Assembly: GCA_021798875.1 (NCBI GenBank)
Contig: JAJZBN010000011.1
Coordinates: forward strand, 1-54,056
DNA: 54,056 bases
DNA from: a bacterium
Lineage (GTDB): Bacteria > SZUA-79 > Acidulodesulfobacterales > Acidulodesulfobacteraceae
Reading direction: 5' to 3'
Shown: piece by piece, positions 17,187 to 26,287 of the stretch
Layout: each line of letters begins with the position of its first letter
How positions within the stretch are numbered: position 1 is the stretch's first letter
Program-made: the position numbers and the translations under genes
The notes under the pieces: model-generated
Told to the model about the DNA's origin: nothing
Seen by the model: the letters and a program-made list of their open reading frames with translations, nothing else
The model's database searches: none

Positions 17187-17275
17187 GGAAAAGGTGTCAG
17201 ATTTTATTTTCCGCATATAGTAAATAAATTAAAAACGTTAAGTTTATTGCGGAAAATTAATCTGACACCTTTTCC
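17187..17275. repeat. 89-bp inverted-repeat element (MITE-like)
   Basis: The left end GGAAAAGGTGTCAGATT (17187-17203) is matched exactly by its reverse complement at the right end (17259-17275). The symmetry continues inward through ATTTTCCGCA / TGCGGAAAAT with about two mismatched positions, leaving an AT-rich centre. The whole element can form a near-complete hairpin. It lies between metV and hisC and encodes no protein. The core GGTGTCAGATT recurs at 38603-38633, and as its complement at about 51407 and 53927. Confidence 0.75.
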
Positions 17276-17318
17276 GAAGATAAACAATATATATAAAATA
17301 AAAGGAACGGAATTTTTT

Positions 17319-18413
17319 ATGAAAAGTTTTAACGTAAAAGCGCCGGATTATATTTATAAAATAAATCCTTACATTCCTGGAAAACCGATAGAAGAAGTCG
17401 AAAGAGAAAAAGGGATTAAAAATATAGTTAAACTTGCTTCGAACGAAAATCCGCTCGGTCCTTCTCCTATGGCTTTAAAAGCAATTAAATCCGCGCTTAA
17501 AAACTTAAACAGATATCCCGACGGTTCGGGTTTTTATTTAAAACAGGAATTAGTTAAATTTTTTTCTAACGCCGGCAATCTTGCTTCCGAAAATTTTATA
17601 CTGGGAAACGGTTCCAACGAACTTATAGATATCGCTGTCAGAACTTTTTGCGAAAGAGACGAAAATATTGTATCGCCTTTTCCGTCTTTTGTGGCATATT
17701 ATCTTGCGGGCGAACAGCTGGGAATAAAATTAAAAATCAGCAAACTAAAAGATTATGCGCTTGATTTGGACGATATGTATAAACTTATCGATGCCAAAAC
17801 AAAAGTAGTTTTTATATCTAACCCGAACAATCCTACCGGAACGTTTTTTCCCAACGATAAAATTATAAATTTTATAAAAAAGATTAAAGATGACGTTTTA
17901 ATTATAGTCGATGAAGCGTATATAGAATATATAGGCAGGTCTCTTGCCGAAGACGTCAGGGTATCCGATTTTCCCAACGTTTTAGTTCTTCGCACTTTTT
18001 CCAAGGTTTACGGACTTGCCGGACTAAGGATAGGCTACGGAATAGGGCATAAAGATTTAATTTCGCTGATGGACAGAGTAAGGGAGCCTTTTAACGTAAA
18101 TTCTCTTTCTTTGGCAGCAGCCGCAGCAGCCTTAAACGACGCCGAATATCTCAAAAAAGTTATAACGACAAACGAAACCGAAAAGAAATATCTTTACGGC
18201 GAATTTAAAAAAGCAGGTTTGGAGTTCGTAGAAACCGGCGCAAATTTTATTCTCGTAAAATTAAAAGGACAAAAAGCCGCCGAAACGGCGGAAAAATTTT
18301 TGGAAGCCGGCGTTATAATTAGACCTATGGACAGATTCGGCTATGCCGATATGGTTAGAATTACCATAGGGACGCACAAAGAAAACGTTAAGCTCGTTAA
18401 AGCATTGAAATAA
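17319..18413 (+). CDS. hisC: Histidinol-phosphate / aromatic aminotransferase
   Basis: This is a PLP aminotransferase of fold type I, HisC family. The PLP lysine is Lys229 in RTFSKVYGLAGLRIGYG. VDEAYIEY (197-204) supplies the Asp and Tyr that contact PLP, and SNPNNPTG (167-174) is present. Because it sits just before aroF-tyrA-aroA, it may serve mainly as the phenylalanine/tyrosine aminotransferase; that is inference from context. The reading frame is open upstream to a TTG at 17247, but that part lies inside the inverted-repeat element. The ATG at 17319, giving 364 residues, fits the family and has AAAGGAACGG before it. Confidence 0.9.
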   Translation: MKSFNVKAPDYIYKINPYIPGKPIEEVEREKGIKNIVKLASNENPLGPSPMALKAIKSALKNLNRYPDGSGFYLKQELVKFFSNAGNLASENFILGNGSNELIDIAVRTFCERDENIVSPFPSFVAYYLAGEQLGIKLKISKLKDYALDLDDMYKLIDAKTKVVFISNPNNPTGTFFPNDKIINFIKKIKDDVLIIVDEAYIEYIGRSLAEDVRVSDFPNVLVLRTFSKVYGLAGLRIGYGIGHKDLISLMDRVREPFNVNSLSLAAAAAALNDAEYLKKVITTNETEKKYLYGEFKKAGLEFVETGANFILVKLKGQKAAETAEKFLEAGVIIRPMDRFGYADMVRITIGTHKENVKLVKALK

Positions 18414-18467
18414 ATTTTACAATTATTTCAATATAAGATAAAATATATGCTATTGGAGGTTATCTGT

Positions 18468-18659
18468 ATGGATAAAGTAAAATTTGTTTATTGGCAGGAT
18501 GAAAATTTTTGGTTAGGCTATCTATATGAATATCCGGATTATATTACGCAGGGGGAATCATTTGACGAGTTAAAGGTAAATCTTAAAGATATTTATAACG
18601 ATATAATATCGAATTCCGTTCCTAATATAAGAAAAATTGCGGAATTAGAAGTTGCATGA
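18468..18659 (+). CDS. hicB: HicB-family antitoxin (short)
   Basis: This 63-residue protein has the partial RNase-H-like fold of HicB antitoxins: MDKVKFVYWQDENFWLGYL, then YPDYITQGESFDELKVNLKDIY, matching the usual strand-strand-helix pattern. The ATG at 18468 is preferred over the in-frame ATG at 18447 because TTGGAGGTT lies just before it. The stop overlaps the start of hicA (ATGA), as is usual for these pairs. The order antitoxin-toxin is one of the two known arrangements. There is no added DNA-binding domain, so autoregulation may be weak or need a partner. Confidence 0.8.
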   Translation: MDKVKFVYWQDENFWLGYLYEYPDYITQGESFDELKVNLKDIYNDIISNSVPNIRKIAELEVA

Positions 18660-18835
18660 AAAGAAAAGAGCTCATAAGAAAACTTGAAGATGCCGGATGT
18701 ATTTTAATTAGGAATGGCGGTAAACATGATTGGTTTCAAAATATAAATACAAAAATTGTTCAACCGGTACCAAGACATACCGAAATAAAAGAAAGTTTGG
18801 CAAAACATATTTTAAAATTAATGACGGAAAAATAA
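18656..18835 (+). CDS. hicA: HicA-family mRNA interferase toxin (59 aa)
   Basis: This small gene encodes 59 residues beginning MKRKELIRKLEDAGCILIRN, the classic HicA N-terminal helix, then GGKHDWFQN with the conserved catalytic histidine at residue 24, and ending in HTEIKESLAKHILK, the conserved C-terminal helix. HicA toxins cleave mRNA; HicB blocks them. It overlaps hicB by 4 bp (ATGA). The pair sits between hisC and aroF in what is otherwise an aromatic-biosynthesis operon, and it looks like an inserted module. Confidence 0.85.
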   Translation: MKRKELIRKLEDAGCILIRNGGKHDWFQNINTKIVQPVPRHTEIKESLAKHILKLMTEK

Positions 18836-18863
18836 TAAAATTTGGTTTAAGGAGGAGAAATAG

Positions 18864-19883
18864 ATGATTTTAGTTTTAAAAAAAGGAGCGACTAAGGATG
18901 AAATCGATTATATTCTTAGCAAAATAGAGCAGGCAGGATTAAAACCGCATATTTCGGAGGGAGCCGACGTAACTATTATAGGATGTATAGGACACGAAGA
19001 CGCGGTCAAGGCTTTTTTTGAAGAGGCGGAAGCGCTTGCCGGAGTCGATAAAGCGATAAGAATATCGAAGCCTTATAAGCTTGCTTCAAAGGAAATAGGC
19101 AAAGAAAGGAGCGTAATTAAAATAGGAGATATAGAAATAGGCGGCGACGATATAACGGTTATAGCAGGACCGTGCGCCGTAGAAAATCTTGAAAACCTTA
19201 CCGAAATTGCCGAAAATATAAAAAAATCCGGCGCCAAGATATTAAGGGGCGGAGCGTTTAAGCCGAGAACGAGCCCTTATACTTTTCAGGGACTCGGCGA
19301 AGAAGGGCTTAAATATTTAAGCGAGGCGAGAAAGAAAACCGGACTTTTAGTCGCTACGGAGGTTATGGATCCAAGGGATTTGGACCTTATATGTTCTTAT
19401 GCGGATATTATACAGATAGGCGCAAGAAATATGCAGAATTTCAGGCTGCTTCAGGAAGTGGGAAAAGTGAACAAGCCGGTAATTCTCAAAAGAGGTTTAT
19501 GCTCCACGATACAGGAATTTTTAATGTCCGCAGAATATATTATGTCCAACGGCAACGAACAGGTTATATTATGCGAAAGAGGAATAAGGACGTATGAAAC
19601 CTCTACGAGGAACACTCTCGATTTAAGCGCCGTACCCGTTCTGAAAAGACTTTCGCATCTTCCGGTAATAGTGGATCCTTCGCATGCGGCGGGAGTCTGG
19701 TATTACGTCGAGGCGCTTTCTCTTGCCGCCGTTGCGGTAGGAGCCGACGGACTTATGATAGAAGTTCATCCCGTGCCTGAAAAAGCTTTCTCCGACGGAG
19801 CGCAGTCTTTAAAATACGATACTTTCGACGAACTGATAAAGAAAGCGAGAGCCGTAGCAAAAGCAGTAGGCAGGAACATATAA
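18864..19883 (+). CDS. aroF: 3-deoxy-7-phosphoheptulonate (DAHP) synthase, type I-beta
   Basis: This enzyme condenses phosphoenolpyruvate and erythrose 4-phosphate, the first step of the shikimate pathway. The 339-residue protein has an N-terminal ferredoxin-like regulatory domain (about 1-70, [20 protein letters not shown]), as in Thermotoga-type DAHP synthases where it mediates Tyr/Phe feedback. The TIM barrel follows from about residue 90, with [24 protein letters not shown] and the metal/substrate motif DPSHAAG. AAGGAGGAG ahead of the ATG is a strong ribosome binding site. It is followed closely by tyrA and aroA. Confidence 0.95.
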   Translation: MILVLKKGATKDEIDYILSKIEQAGLKPHISEGADVTIIGCIGHEDAVKAFFEEAEALAGVDKAIRISKPYKLASKEIGKERSVIKIGDIEIGGDDITVIAGPCAVENLENLTEIAENIKKSGAKILRGGAFKPRTSPYTFQGLGEEGLKYLSEARKKTGLLVATEVMDPRDLDLICSYADIIQIGARNMQNFRLLQEVGKVNKPVILKRGLCSTIQEFLMSAEYIMSNGNEQVILCERGIRTYETSTRNTLDLSAVPVLKRLSHLPVIVDPSHAAGVWYYVEALSLAAVAVGADGLMIEVHPVPEKAFSDGAQSLKYDTFDELIKKARAVAKAVGRNI

Positions 19884-19899
19884 ATCTTTTTTCATAACT

Positions 19900-20781
19900 A
19901 TGTTTAAAGAGATCAAAATAATAGGACTGGGTTTTATGGGCGCCTCTTTAGCAGGCGCCGTAAAGAGTAAATTAACGGGAACGGCAGTTAAAGGATACGA
20001 TATAGTAAAAAATAATATAGATTATTGTATTTCTAAAGGAATAATAGACGAACCCTTAAGTTTGGATTATGGATATAAAAGCGCCGCTTCCGAAGATTCG
20101 CTCGTAATAATGTGCGTTCCTCCGTCGTCTATAGTATCGTTTTTTGACGAACACTCTGATTTTTTCGGCGGCGGAACATTAATTACCGATATAGGAAGCG
20201 TAAAAGAGTCAATAGGAGCCAAAGCAAAAAAAAATAATTTAACTAATTTCGTCGGTTCTCATCCTATGTGCGGTTCCGATAAATCAGGACCCGAAAATTC
20301 CGATTTTTCTCTATTTGACGCTAAAAAATGCATAGTGATAAAAGAAAAAGAAGATTATGACGACAAAGAGCGCAGTTTTAAGATAGATAAAATAGCCGGA
20401 TTTTGGGAATCGTTAAATATGGAAGTTATTTTTAGCGAGGCTGAAATGCACGATGAAATAACCGCTTATACAAGCCATTTCCCGCATCTCGCCGCTTTTT
20501 TACTGTCGGATACAACGCTTTCCTATGCCAAAAATAAAAAATTTTCTTCATATGTAAATTTTATAGGCGGCGGTTTTAAAGACTCTACGAGAATAGCATC
20601 TTCTTCGCCGGATTTATGGACGGATATATTTCTTATGAACGACGAAAATATTATTTCTTCTTTAGATAATTTCATAGCTTCCGCAAATTCCATAAAAAGC
20701 CTTATAGAAACGGGCGACAGGAATGGACTGCTTTCATATCTTAAAAAAATATACGAGGACAGAAAAGAGGCTGGAATTTGA
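19900..20781 (+). CDS. tyrA: Prephenate (or arogenate) dehydrogenase
   Basis: TyrA oxidatively decarboxylates prephenate on the tyrosine branch. The 293-residue protein begins with a Rossmann fold, IIGLGFMGASLAGAV (about 6-20). It shows GSHPMCGSDKSGPE, the family substrate motif, and TAYTSHFPHLAAFLL in the helical dimerisation domain. No ACT or chorismate mutase domain is attached, so feedback control probably sits with AroF and PheA. Its stop overlaps the aroA TTG start by three bases. Confidence 0.92.
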   Translation: MFKEIKIIGLGFMGASLAGAVKSKLTGTAVKGYDIVKNNIDYCISKGIIDEPLSLDYGYKSAASEDSLVIMCVPPSSIVSFFDEHSDFFGGGTLITDIGSVKESIGAKAKKNNLTNFVGSHPMCGSDKSGPENSDFSLFDAKKCIVIKEKEDYDDKERSFKIDKIAGFWESLNMEVIFSEAEMHDEITAYTSHFPHLAAFLLSDTTLSYAKNKKFSSYVNFIGGGFKDSTRIASSSPDLWTDIFLMNDENIISSLDNFIASANSIKSLIETGDRNGLLSYLKKIYEDRKEAGI

Positions 20782-22163
20782 CGCAGGATTTATTGAAATT
20801 TAATAACGATAAAGTTTTAGTAGAGGGTCTTTCAAAAGAATTCAGCGCAGAAATAGAAGTTCCCGGCGATAAATCTATATCGCACAGAGCCGTTATGCTT
20901 GGAAGCATAGCAGATGGAAACTCAAGCATTTACAATTTATCCGTCTCCGGCGATAATCTTGCTACGGTAGCCGCATTCAGAAAACTCGGCGTAAATATTA
21001 AAAAGCAAAATAAAAAAGAAAAATCCGCCTCTTCAAAAAAAGACTTTATAATCGAAGGCGTAGGTTTTTACGGTTTAAAAGAGCCGAAATCCGTTATTAA
21101 TACTTCAAATTCCGGAACGCTGACTCGGCTTATAGCTGGAATGCTTGCAGGTAACGATTTTTTTTCGGTGCTGTCCGGCGACAAATATCTTAATTCTCGT
21201 CCAATGCGCCGTATTATTGAGCCTTTAAGGCTTATGGGGGCAAAAATATCGGGCAGGGACGGCGATGCTTATCCTCCGCTTGCCGTTTCCGGCGGCGGCT
21301 TACAGTCCATCTTTTACGAAGTTCCCGTTCCGAGCGCTCAGGTTAAATCCTGCATTATGCTTGCCGCTCTTTATGCAGAAGGCGATACCGTGATATACGA
21401 AAGTAAAGCTACGAGGGACCATACGGAAAATCTTCTTAAATTTCAGGGTTATCCGGTAATCGTCGAGGATTCTTCCTCAGGCGGCTCTTTTATTACCGTC
21501 AAAGGCAGATATGCCGGAGGTTTAAATCCGTTTGACTTCAGAATACCCGGAGATTTTAGCAGCGCCGCATTTTTTATAGCCTTAGGAATATTAAATAAAA
21601 ATTCCGAAATTACTATCAAAAACATTATAATAAACGAAAAAAGGACTGGTCTGCTTAAGGCTTTGAAAATGATGGGCGCAGACGTAGATACGGTTATTAA
21701 AAGTACGTCTCCCGAAACGGCTGGCGATATAAGAGTAAAATATTCCGATAGCATAAAAGGAATAACGCTTCCTCCCGAAATAGTTCCAGATATGATCGAC
21801 GAATTTCCGGTATTTGCAGTAATAGCTTCCTTTGCGGAAGGTAAGACGACGGTTACGGGAGCAAACGAATTAAGGGTTAAAGAAAGCGACAGGATAAAGT
21901 CTATGGTCTATAACTTAAACGCTATAGGTGTAGATATTAAAGAACTGGAAGACGGATTTGAAATAAACGGCAATCCGGATTTAAAATGCGCCGAAAAAGG
22001 TTTGCCTAAGAAGTTAAATTCTTTCGGCGACCACAGGATCGCAATGTCTATGGTAATTGCCGGACTGATTTTAAAAAACGCCAAACTGGAAATAAAAGAT
22101 ATAAACTGCATAAATACTTCGTTTCCCGAATTTTTCGATACCCTAAATTCGATAATAAAATAA
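20778..22163 (+). CDS. aroA: 3-phosphoshikimate 1-carboxyvinyltransferase (EPSP synthase)
   Basis: AroA adds enolpyruvate to shikimate 3-phosphate. Family motifs are PGDKSISHRAVMLGSIADG (29-47), NTSNSGTLTRLIAGMLAG, GDKYLNSRPMRRI, and the C-terminal GDHRIAMSM. The TTG start (TTGACG) overlaps the tyrA stop and gives the natural N-terminus. At 461 residues it is about 25-30 longer than typical, mainly from a lysine/serine-rich insert near residues 76-91 (KKQNKKEKSASSKKD) and a short N-terminal extension. In related gene orders cmk often follows aroA; here ispH follows directly. Confidence 0.95.
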   Translation: MTQDLLKFNNDKVLVEGLSKEFSAEIEVPGDKSISHRAVMLGSIADGNSSIYNLSVSGDNLATVAAFRKLGVNIKKQNKKEKSASSKKDFIIEGVGFYGLKEPKSVINTSNSGTLTRLIAGMLAGNDFFSVLSGDKYLNSRPMRRIIEPLRLMGAKISGRDGDAYPPLAVSGGGLQSIFYEVPVPSAQVKSCIMLAALYAEGDTVIYESKATRDHTENLLKFQGYPVIVEDSSSGGSFITVKGRYAGGLNPFDFRIPGDFSSAAFFIALGILNKNSEITIKNIIINEKRTGLLKALKMMGADVDTVIKSTSPETAGDIRVKYSDSIKGITLPPEIVPDMIDEFPVFAVIASFAEGKTTVTGANELRVKESDRIKSMVYNLNAIGVDIKELEDGFEINGNPDLKCAEKGLPKKLNSFGDHRIAMSMVIAGLILKNAKLEIKDINCINTSFPEFFDTLNSIIK

Positions 22164-22254
22164 TTAAACGGCAGCTAAATTAAAATTATACATTAATATA
22201 GCTTTTGGGTATATAATGTAATTTCTAATGCAGGATTAAGGATTATAATATATT

Positions 22255-23121
22255 ATGAAAATTATAGTAGCGCCTTCGGCAGGATTCTGTTTCGGAGTTA
22301 AAAGAGCGGTAAATATGGCGTTGGAAGCTGCGGAACAATGTAAACCGTCCGAAATACTAAATACCTTGGGACCTATTATACACAATCCGCAGGTCGTCAA
22401 ATCTTTAGAAGATAAAGGAGTATTTTCTACGGACGACATTGATAAGAGCCGTTTCGATACTATATTGATACGCTCGCACGGAGTTAAAGCCGAAACGATG
22501 GAAACATTGAAATCTAAAGGAGTAAAAATAATAGACGCTACATGTCCTTTTGTTAAAAAAGCGCAAAATTATATAAATACGGCTGCTTTAAACGGTTATT
22601 TTATAATTATGGTCGGCGATAAAAACCATCCCGAAGTGCAGAGCGTAATAAGTTTTGCCCAAAAAGACAGATTTCTCGTAATTAATAAAGTCGAAGACTT
22701 AAAAAACGTTCCGTTGTCGGAAAAAATAGCGGTAATATCCCAGACCACCCAGGACGTAAATTTTTATAAAAATATAGTATACGAAATTAAAAAAATAGTC
22801 AAAAAAGACGTAGTGGTTTTTGAAACAATCTGCGACGCGACCATAGATAAACAGGAAGAATCGAAGGTTTTAGCTTCAAACGTGGACGTTATGATAGTAG
22901 TCGGCGGTTATAACAGCGCGAATACGAATAAGCTTCAAAATATATGCAAAGAAATTCAGCCTAATACTTATCACGTAGAAACCGAAGACGAGCTTAAAAC
23001 GGAATGGTTCGTCAACGCAAAAAGCGTAGGGATAACTGCCGGAGCTTCTACGCCGGACTGGATAATAGAAAAAGTTTTAAAAAAAATTCAAGATTTGGAT
23101 GCCGGTAACGTTAAAAGCTAA
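22255..23121 (+). CDS. ispH: 4-hydroxy-3-methylbut-2-enyl diphosphate reductase
   Basis: IspH is the final 4Fe-4S enzyme of the MEP isoprenoid pathway, making IPP and DMAPP. The three cluster cysteines are Cys12 (GFCFGVKRAV), Cys97 (DATCPFVKKAQ) and Cys193 (TICDATIDKQEE), at the spacing of characterised IspH. Length (288) is normal. TATAAT at 22212-22217 suggests its own promoter in the 90-bp gap after aroA. The ispH-rpsA adjacency is widely conserved. ispD and ispF of the same pathway are at 48.4-49.8 kb. Confidence 0.95.
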   Translation: MKIIVAPSAGFCFGVKRAVNMALEAAEQCKPSEILNTLGPIIHNPQVVKSLEDKGVFSTDDIDKSRFDTILIRSHGVKAETMETLKSKGVKIIDATCPFVKKAQNYINTAALNGYFIIMVGDKNHPEVQSVISFAQKDRFLVINKVEDLKNVPLSEKIAVISQTTQDVNFYKNIVYEIKKIVKKDVVVFETICDATIDKQEESKVLASNVDVMIVVGGYNSANTNKLQNICKEIQPNTYHVETEDELKTEWFVNAKSVGITAGASTPDWIIEKVLKKIQDLDAGNVKS

Positions 23122-23211
23122 TAATTAATAAAATAAAATAAAAAAATTTGCTTAATTTGTTTAAATGTGTTAGATTATTCTTATAAAATTTAGGAGGTAG
23201 TAATTAATATT

Positions 23212-24828
23212 ATGGCAAAGAAAAATTTCAATCAGTTTGAAAGCAAAGAAAATCCCACGGAATTCGAGATATTGCTCGGGTCTTACGAAAACATGAACAG
23301 CAGGGGGCTGGTAAGGCAGGGCAAAATTCTGAATATCGACGAGGATTACGTTTATGTCGATATAGGCGACAAATCTGACGGAATAATTACTATCCAGGAA
23401 ATCTCTTCGGGCGGAAACATAGATATTACAGATATAAGCATCGGCGATTCCATAGAAGTTTTCGTCGGAAGCTACGACGATAAATTAGGCTATCTTATAT
23501 GCTCGCGCGAGAAAGCTAAAAACGTATATGCGCTCGACGATATAGAAAAAGTTTGCAGCGACAATGAAACTATAAAAGGCGTCGTAACGGCAAAAACAAA
23601 GGGTGGACTTATATTAGATTTAAACGGGGTCACCGCGTTTCTGCCCGGTTCTCAAATAGACGTTAAACTCACCAGAGATTTTGACGTATTTCTCGGTAAA
23701 ACGTTGGATTTAAAAGTTATAAGCGTCGATAAAAAGAACTGCAACGTTATAGTGTCGAGAAGAAAGGTTATAGAAGACGAAATAAAAAAATTAAAAGAAA
23801 ACGTTTTAACGGATATAAAAGAGGGCGACGTTCTGGAGGGAATAGTTAAAAATATTACCGATTACGGCGTTTTTATCGACCTCGGCGGCATGGACGGTCT
23901 AATTTATATTACCGATATTTCATGGAAAAGAATATCGCATCCGAGCGAAGTTTTAAACCTTGGACAAAAAATCAACGTAAAGGTAATTAAGTACGACGAA
24001 GAGAAGCACAGGGTATCGCTTGGATATAAACAACTTTTCGACGATCCGTGGCAGAATATTACGGAAAGGCATAAGCCGGGAGATATTATCGAAGGAGTTA
24101 TAATAAATATCACCGATTACGGCGCATTCGTCGAGCTGGACGACGACGTAGAAGGACTTATACATTTATCGGAAATGTCATGGGACAAAAAACAGAGCGA
24201 TCCGAAAACTTTATTGACGAAAGGCCAGAGGGTTAAGGCTTATATATTAAGTATAGAGCCTGAAACCAGAAAATTGTCCTTAAGTTTAAAAAGATTGACG
24301 GAAAGCCCATGGAATTTACTGAAAGAAAAATATACCGTAGGCACGGTAGTCGAAGGCACTGTTAAAAATATCTACGAATTCGGCGTTTCAGTAGAATTAG
24401 AACCTAATATAGAAGGATATATAAAACAGAACGATTTTTCATGGACTAAAAGAACTAAACATCCCCACGAACTGTTTAAACAAGGCGATCCGGTTAAAGC
24501 GGTAGTTTTAAGCATAGACGAAGACAAGCAGCGGATTTATCTGGGAATAAAACAGCTTACGGAAAGCCCCTGGTCGCAAATTAAAGAAAAATATTCCGTA
24601 GGTTCGATAATAACCGGAACAGTTTCCAATATAACGGAATTTGGTATATTCGTCCAGATAGAAGACGGCATAGAAGGACTGATACACAATTCAAAAATTC
24701 CGGAAAATTTTATATCGGATAATAATATAACCAAAGGTTCTAAAATAAACGCAGAGATAATTATGCTGGACGTTAACGAACAAAAAATAGGATTGTCTCT
24801 TATTAATGTAGCGCAGGATAATAAATAA
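23212..24828 (+). CDS. rpsA: 30S ribosomal protein S1
   Basis: S1 binds mRNA leaders and helps the 30S subunit load messages. The 538-residue protein contains six S1-type OB-fold repeats. Repeats 3 to 6 are the clearest, with the pattern GxVxNITDYGxFVDLGG/DGLIH (for example GDVLEGIVKNITDYGVFID and GSIITGTVSNITEFGIFVQ). Length and repeat number match Gram-negative S1. AGGAGG at about 23192-23197 is 14 bases from the ATG, somewhat far. TTGCTT and TAGATT 17 bp apart upstream form a possible promoter. Confidence 0.95.
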   Translation: MAKKNFNQFESKENPTEFEILLGSYENMNSRGLVRQGKILNIDEDYVYVDIGDKSDGIITIQEISSGGNIDITDISIGDSIEVFVGSYDDKLGYLICSREKAKNVYALDDIEKVCSDNETIKGVVTAKTKGGLILDLNGVTAFLPGSQIDVKLTRDFDVFLGKTLDLKVISVDKKNCNVIVSRRKVIEDEIKKLKENVLTDIKEGDVLEGIVKNITDYGVFIDLGGMDGLIYITDISWKRISHPSEVLNLGQKINVKVIKYDEEKHRVSLGYKQLFDDPWQNITERHKPGDIIEGVIINITDYGAFVELDDDVEGLIHLSEMSWDKKQSDPKTLLTKGQRVKAYILSIEPETRKLSLSLKRLTESPWNLLKEKYTVGTVVEGTVKNIYEFGVSVELEPNIEGYIKQNDFSWTKRTKHPHELFKQGDPVKAVVLSIDEDKQRIYLGIKQLTESPWSQIKEKYSVGSIITGTVSNITEFGIFVQIEDGIEGLIHNSKIPENFISDNNITKGSKINAEIIMLDVNEQKIGLSLINVAQDNK

Positions 24829-24830
24829 CT

Positions 24831-25757
24831 ATGGGTATAAATAAACATCCTTTTTTAAGCGGATTATTTTTCTTGGCCGTATTCGTGGGAATATTCGCTA
24901 TTTTTATTTATTTTATACTTTTTAAGTTTAACTCTAAATCAAATTATGAAGTAGTCAGGGGTTCCTCCAATAATGCAATAGGCATTATTAATTTAACCGG
25001 AACCATAACAAGCTCATCCGGTTTTATAAGACTGCTGGAGCATTACAAAAATGCTCCCGACGTTAAAGCCGTCATAATAAGAGTTAATTCTCCAGGAGGA
25101 GAGGTTGCGCCGTCTCAGGCTATTTACGAACAGCTTATGAAATTCAGAAGAAAAAAAAAGGTTGTAGTATCTATGGGTTCGGTGGCGGCTTCCGGAGCTT
25201 ACTATATTTCTTCTGCCGCTAACGAAATAATTGCCGAACCGGGAACGCTCACGGGTTCGATAGGCGTTATAATGGAAATGCCCAATTTTTATAAACTGAT
25301 GAAAAAAGTGGGAGTGTCTTATAACTACATAGTAAGCGGACCTTATAAAGATATAGGGACGCCGTTTAAAGAGATGACTCCTATGCAGAGGAAAAAATTG
25401 CAGGGCGTAGTTATGAATGTTTACGGACAGTTTGTATCGGCAGTTGCAAAAGGCAGAAATCTTAAAGTATCTTACGTTAAAAAATTAGCTAACGGTATGG
25501 TTTATTCGGGTCAGCAGGCTCTAAAATATCATCTTATAGATAAACTCGGAGATTTTCAGGATGCGGTTAAAACGGCGCAGAAATTAGCAGGAATAAAAGG
25601 CAGAGCGACGTTAATATATCCTGTTAAGAAACAGCCAAATTTGTTTCAATCTTTTATAAAAAGAGCAGTAAAATCTTTTGTCGGCAGTATAGGCGGTTCT
25701 TCTTTTTTTAAAAATCCCGCTTTTGTATCATACACCGGCATGAAGTTAGACTTTTAA
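24831..25757 (+). CDS. sppA: Signal peptide peptidase SppA
   Basis: SppA is a membrane-anchored serine protease that degrades cleaved signal peptides and controls envelope quality. The 308-residue short form has one N-terminal transmembrane segment (about 8-31). Ser121 in SVAASGAYY and Lys173 in SGPYKDIG are the Ser-Lys dyad, 52 residues apart as in Bacillus SppA. IRVNSPGGEVAPS (83-95) and GTLTGSIGVI (138-147) are family motifs. It starts two bases after the rpsA stop. Confidence 0.93.
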   Translation: MGINKHPFLSGLFFLAVFVGIFAIFIYFILFKFNSKSNYEVVRGSSNNAIGIINLTGTITSSSGFIRLLEHYKNAPDVKAVIIRVNSPGGEVAPSQAIYEQLMKFRRKKKVVVSMGSVAASGAYYISSAANEIIAEPGTLTGSIGVIMEMPNFYKLMKKVGVSYNYIVSGPYKDIGTPFKEMTPMQRKKLQGVVMNVYGQFVSAVAKGRNLKVSYVKKLANGMVYSGQQALKYHLIDKLGDFQDAVKTAQKLAGIKGRATLIYPVKKQPNLFQSFIKRAVKSFVGSIGGSSFFKNPAFVSYTGMKLDF

Positions 25758-25781
25758 TATAAAATAATATTTTTATATTTT

Positions 25782-26267
25782 ATGGAAATCATTTATGCTC
25801 CATGGCGTATGGATTATTTAGTTAAAGATAAAACTAAAGATGAATGCGTTTTCTGTATAGACAGCAAATGTTTCGACGATAGATACGTTCTTTTTAAAGG
25901 AACTCATTCCTATGTAAAACTTAATATTTTCCCATATAACTGCGGACATCTTCTGGTTATTCCCTATGTTCACACAAAAGAGCTTAACGGAGTTTCTTTC
26001 GAAGCAGGGGCGGAAATAATGAAACTTTTGTCTTTAAGCTGCGATATACTTAAAAAAGTTTACAATTGCGATGCCCTTAACGTCGGTTTGAATATAGGAA
26101 AAGCTGCCGGCGCCGGCATAGAACAGCATCTTCATTTTCATATAATACCGAGATGGGAAGGAGACGTAAGCTTTTATACGGTTTGTTCGGATCTCAGGGT
26201 AGTTTCGGAAATATTAGACGATACTTATAATAAGCTTATCGGTGATTTCAAGATTATTAAACTCTAA
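25782..26267 (+). CDS. HIT-family nucleotide hydrolase/phosphorylase
   Basis: This 161-residue histidine triad protein has the motif HLHFHIIPRW, with His116, 118 and 120 and His118 as the expected nucleophile. CVFC (22-25) near the N-terminus is a zinc pair seen in the AP4A-phosphorylase-like/galT-like branch. NIFPYNCGHLLVIPYVH is a typical HIT core. It probably acts on dinucleoside polyphosphates or adenylylated compounds; the exact substrate is not readable. Confidence 0.9.
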   Translation: MEIIYAPWRMDYLVKDKTKDECVFCIDSKCFDDRYVLFKGTHSYVKLNIFPYNCGHLLVIPYVHTKELNGVSFEAGAEIMKLLSLSCDILKKVYNCDALNVGLNIGKAAGAGIEQHLHFHIIPRWEGDVSFYTVCSDLRVVSEILDDTYNKLIGDFKIIKL

Positions 26268-26287
26268 ACGGAGGTATGTATTTTCCA

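Noticed and set aside
17247-17318. Longer HisC N-terminus starting at TTG 17247
   Set aside because: These 24 codons lie partly inside the inverted-repeat element and add residues not found in the family; ATG 17319 has a ribosome binding site and gives the normal length.
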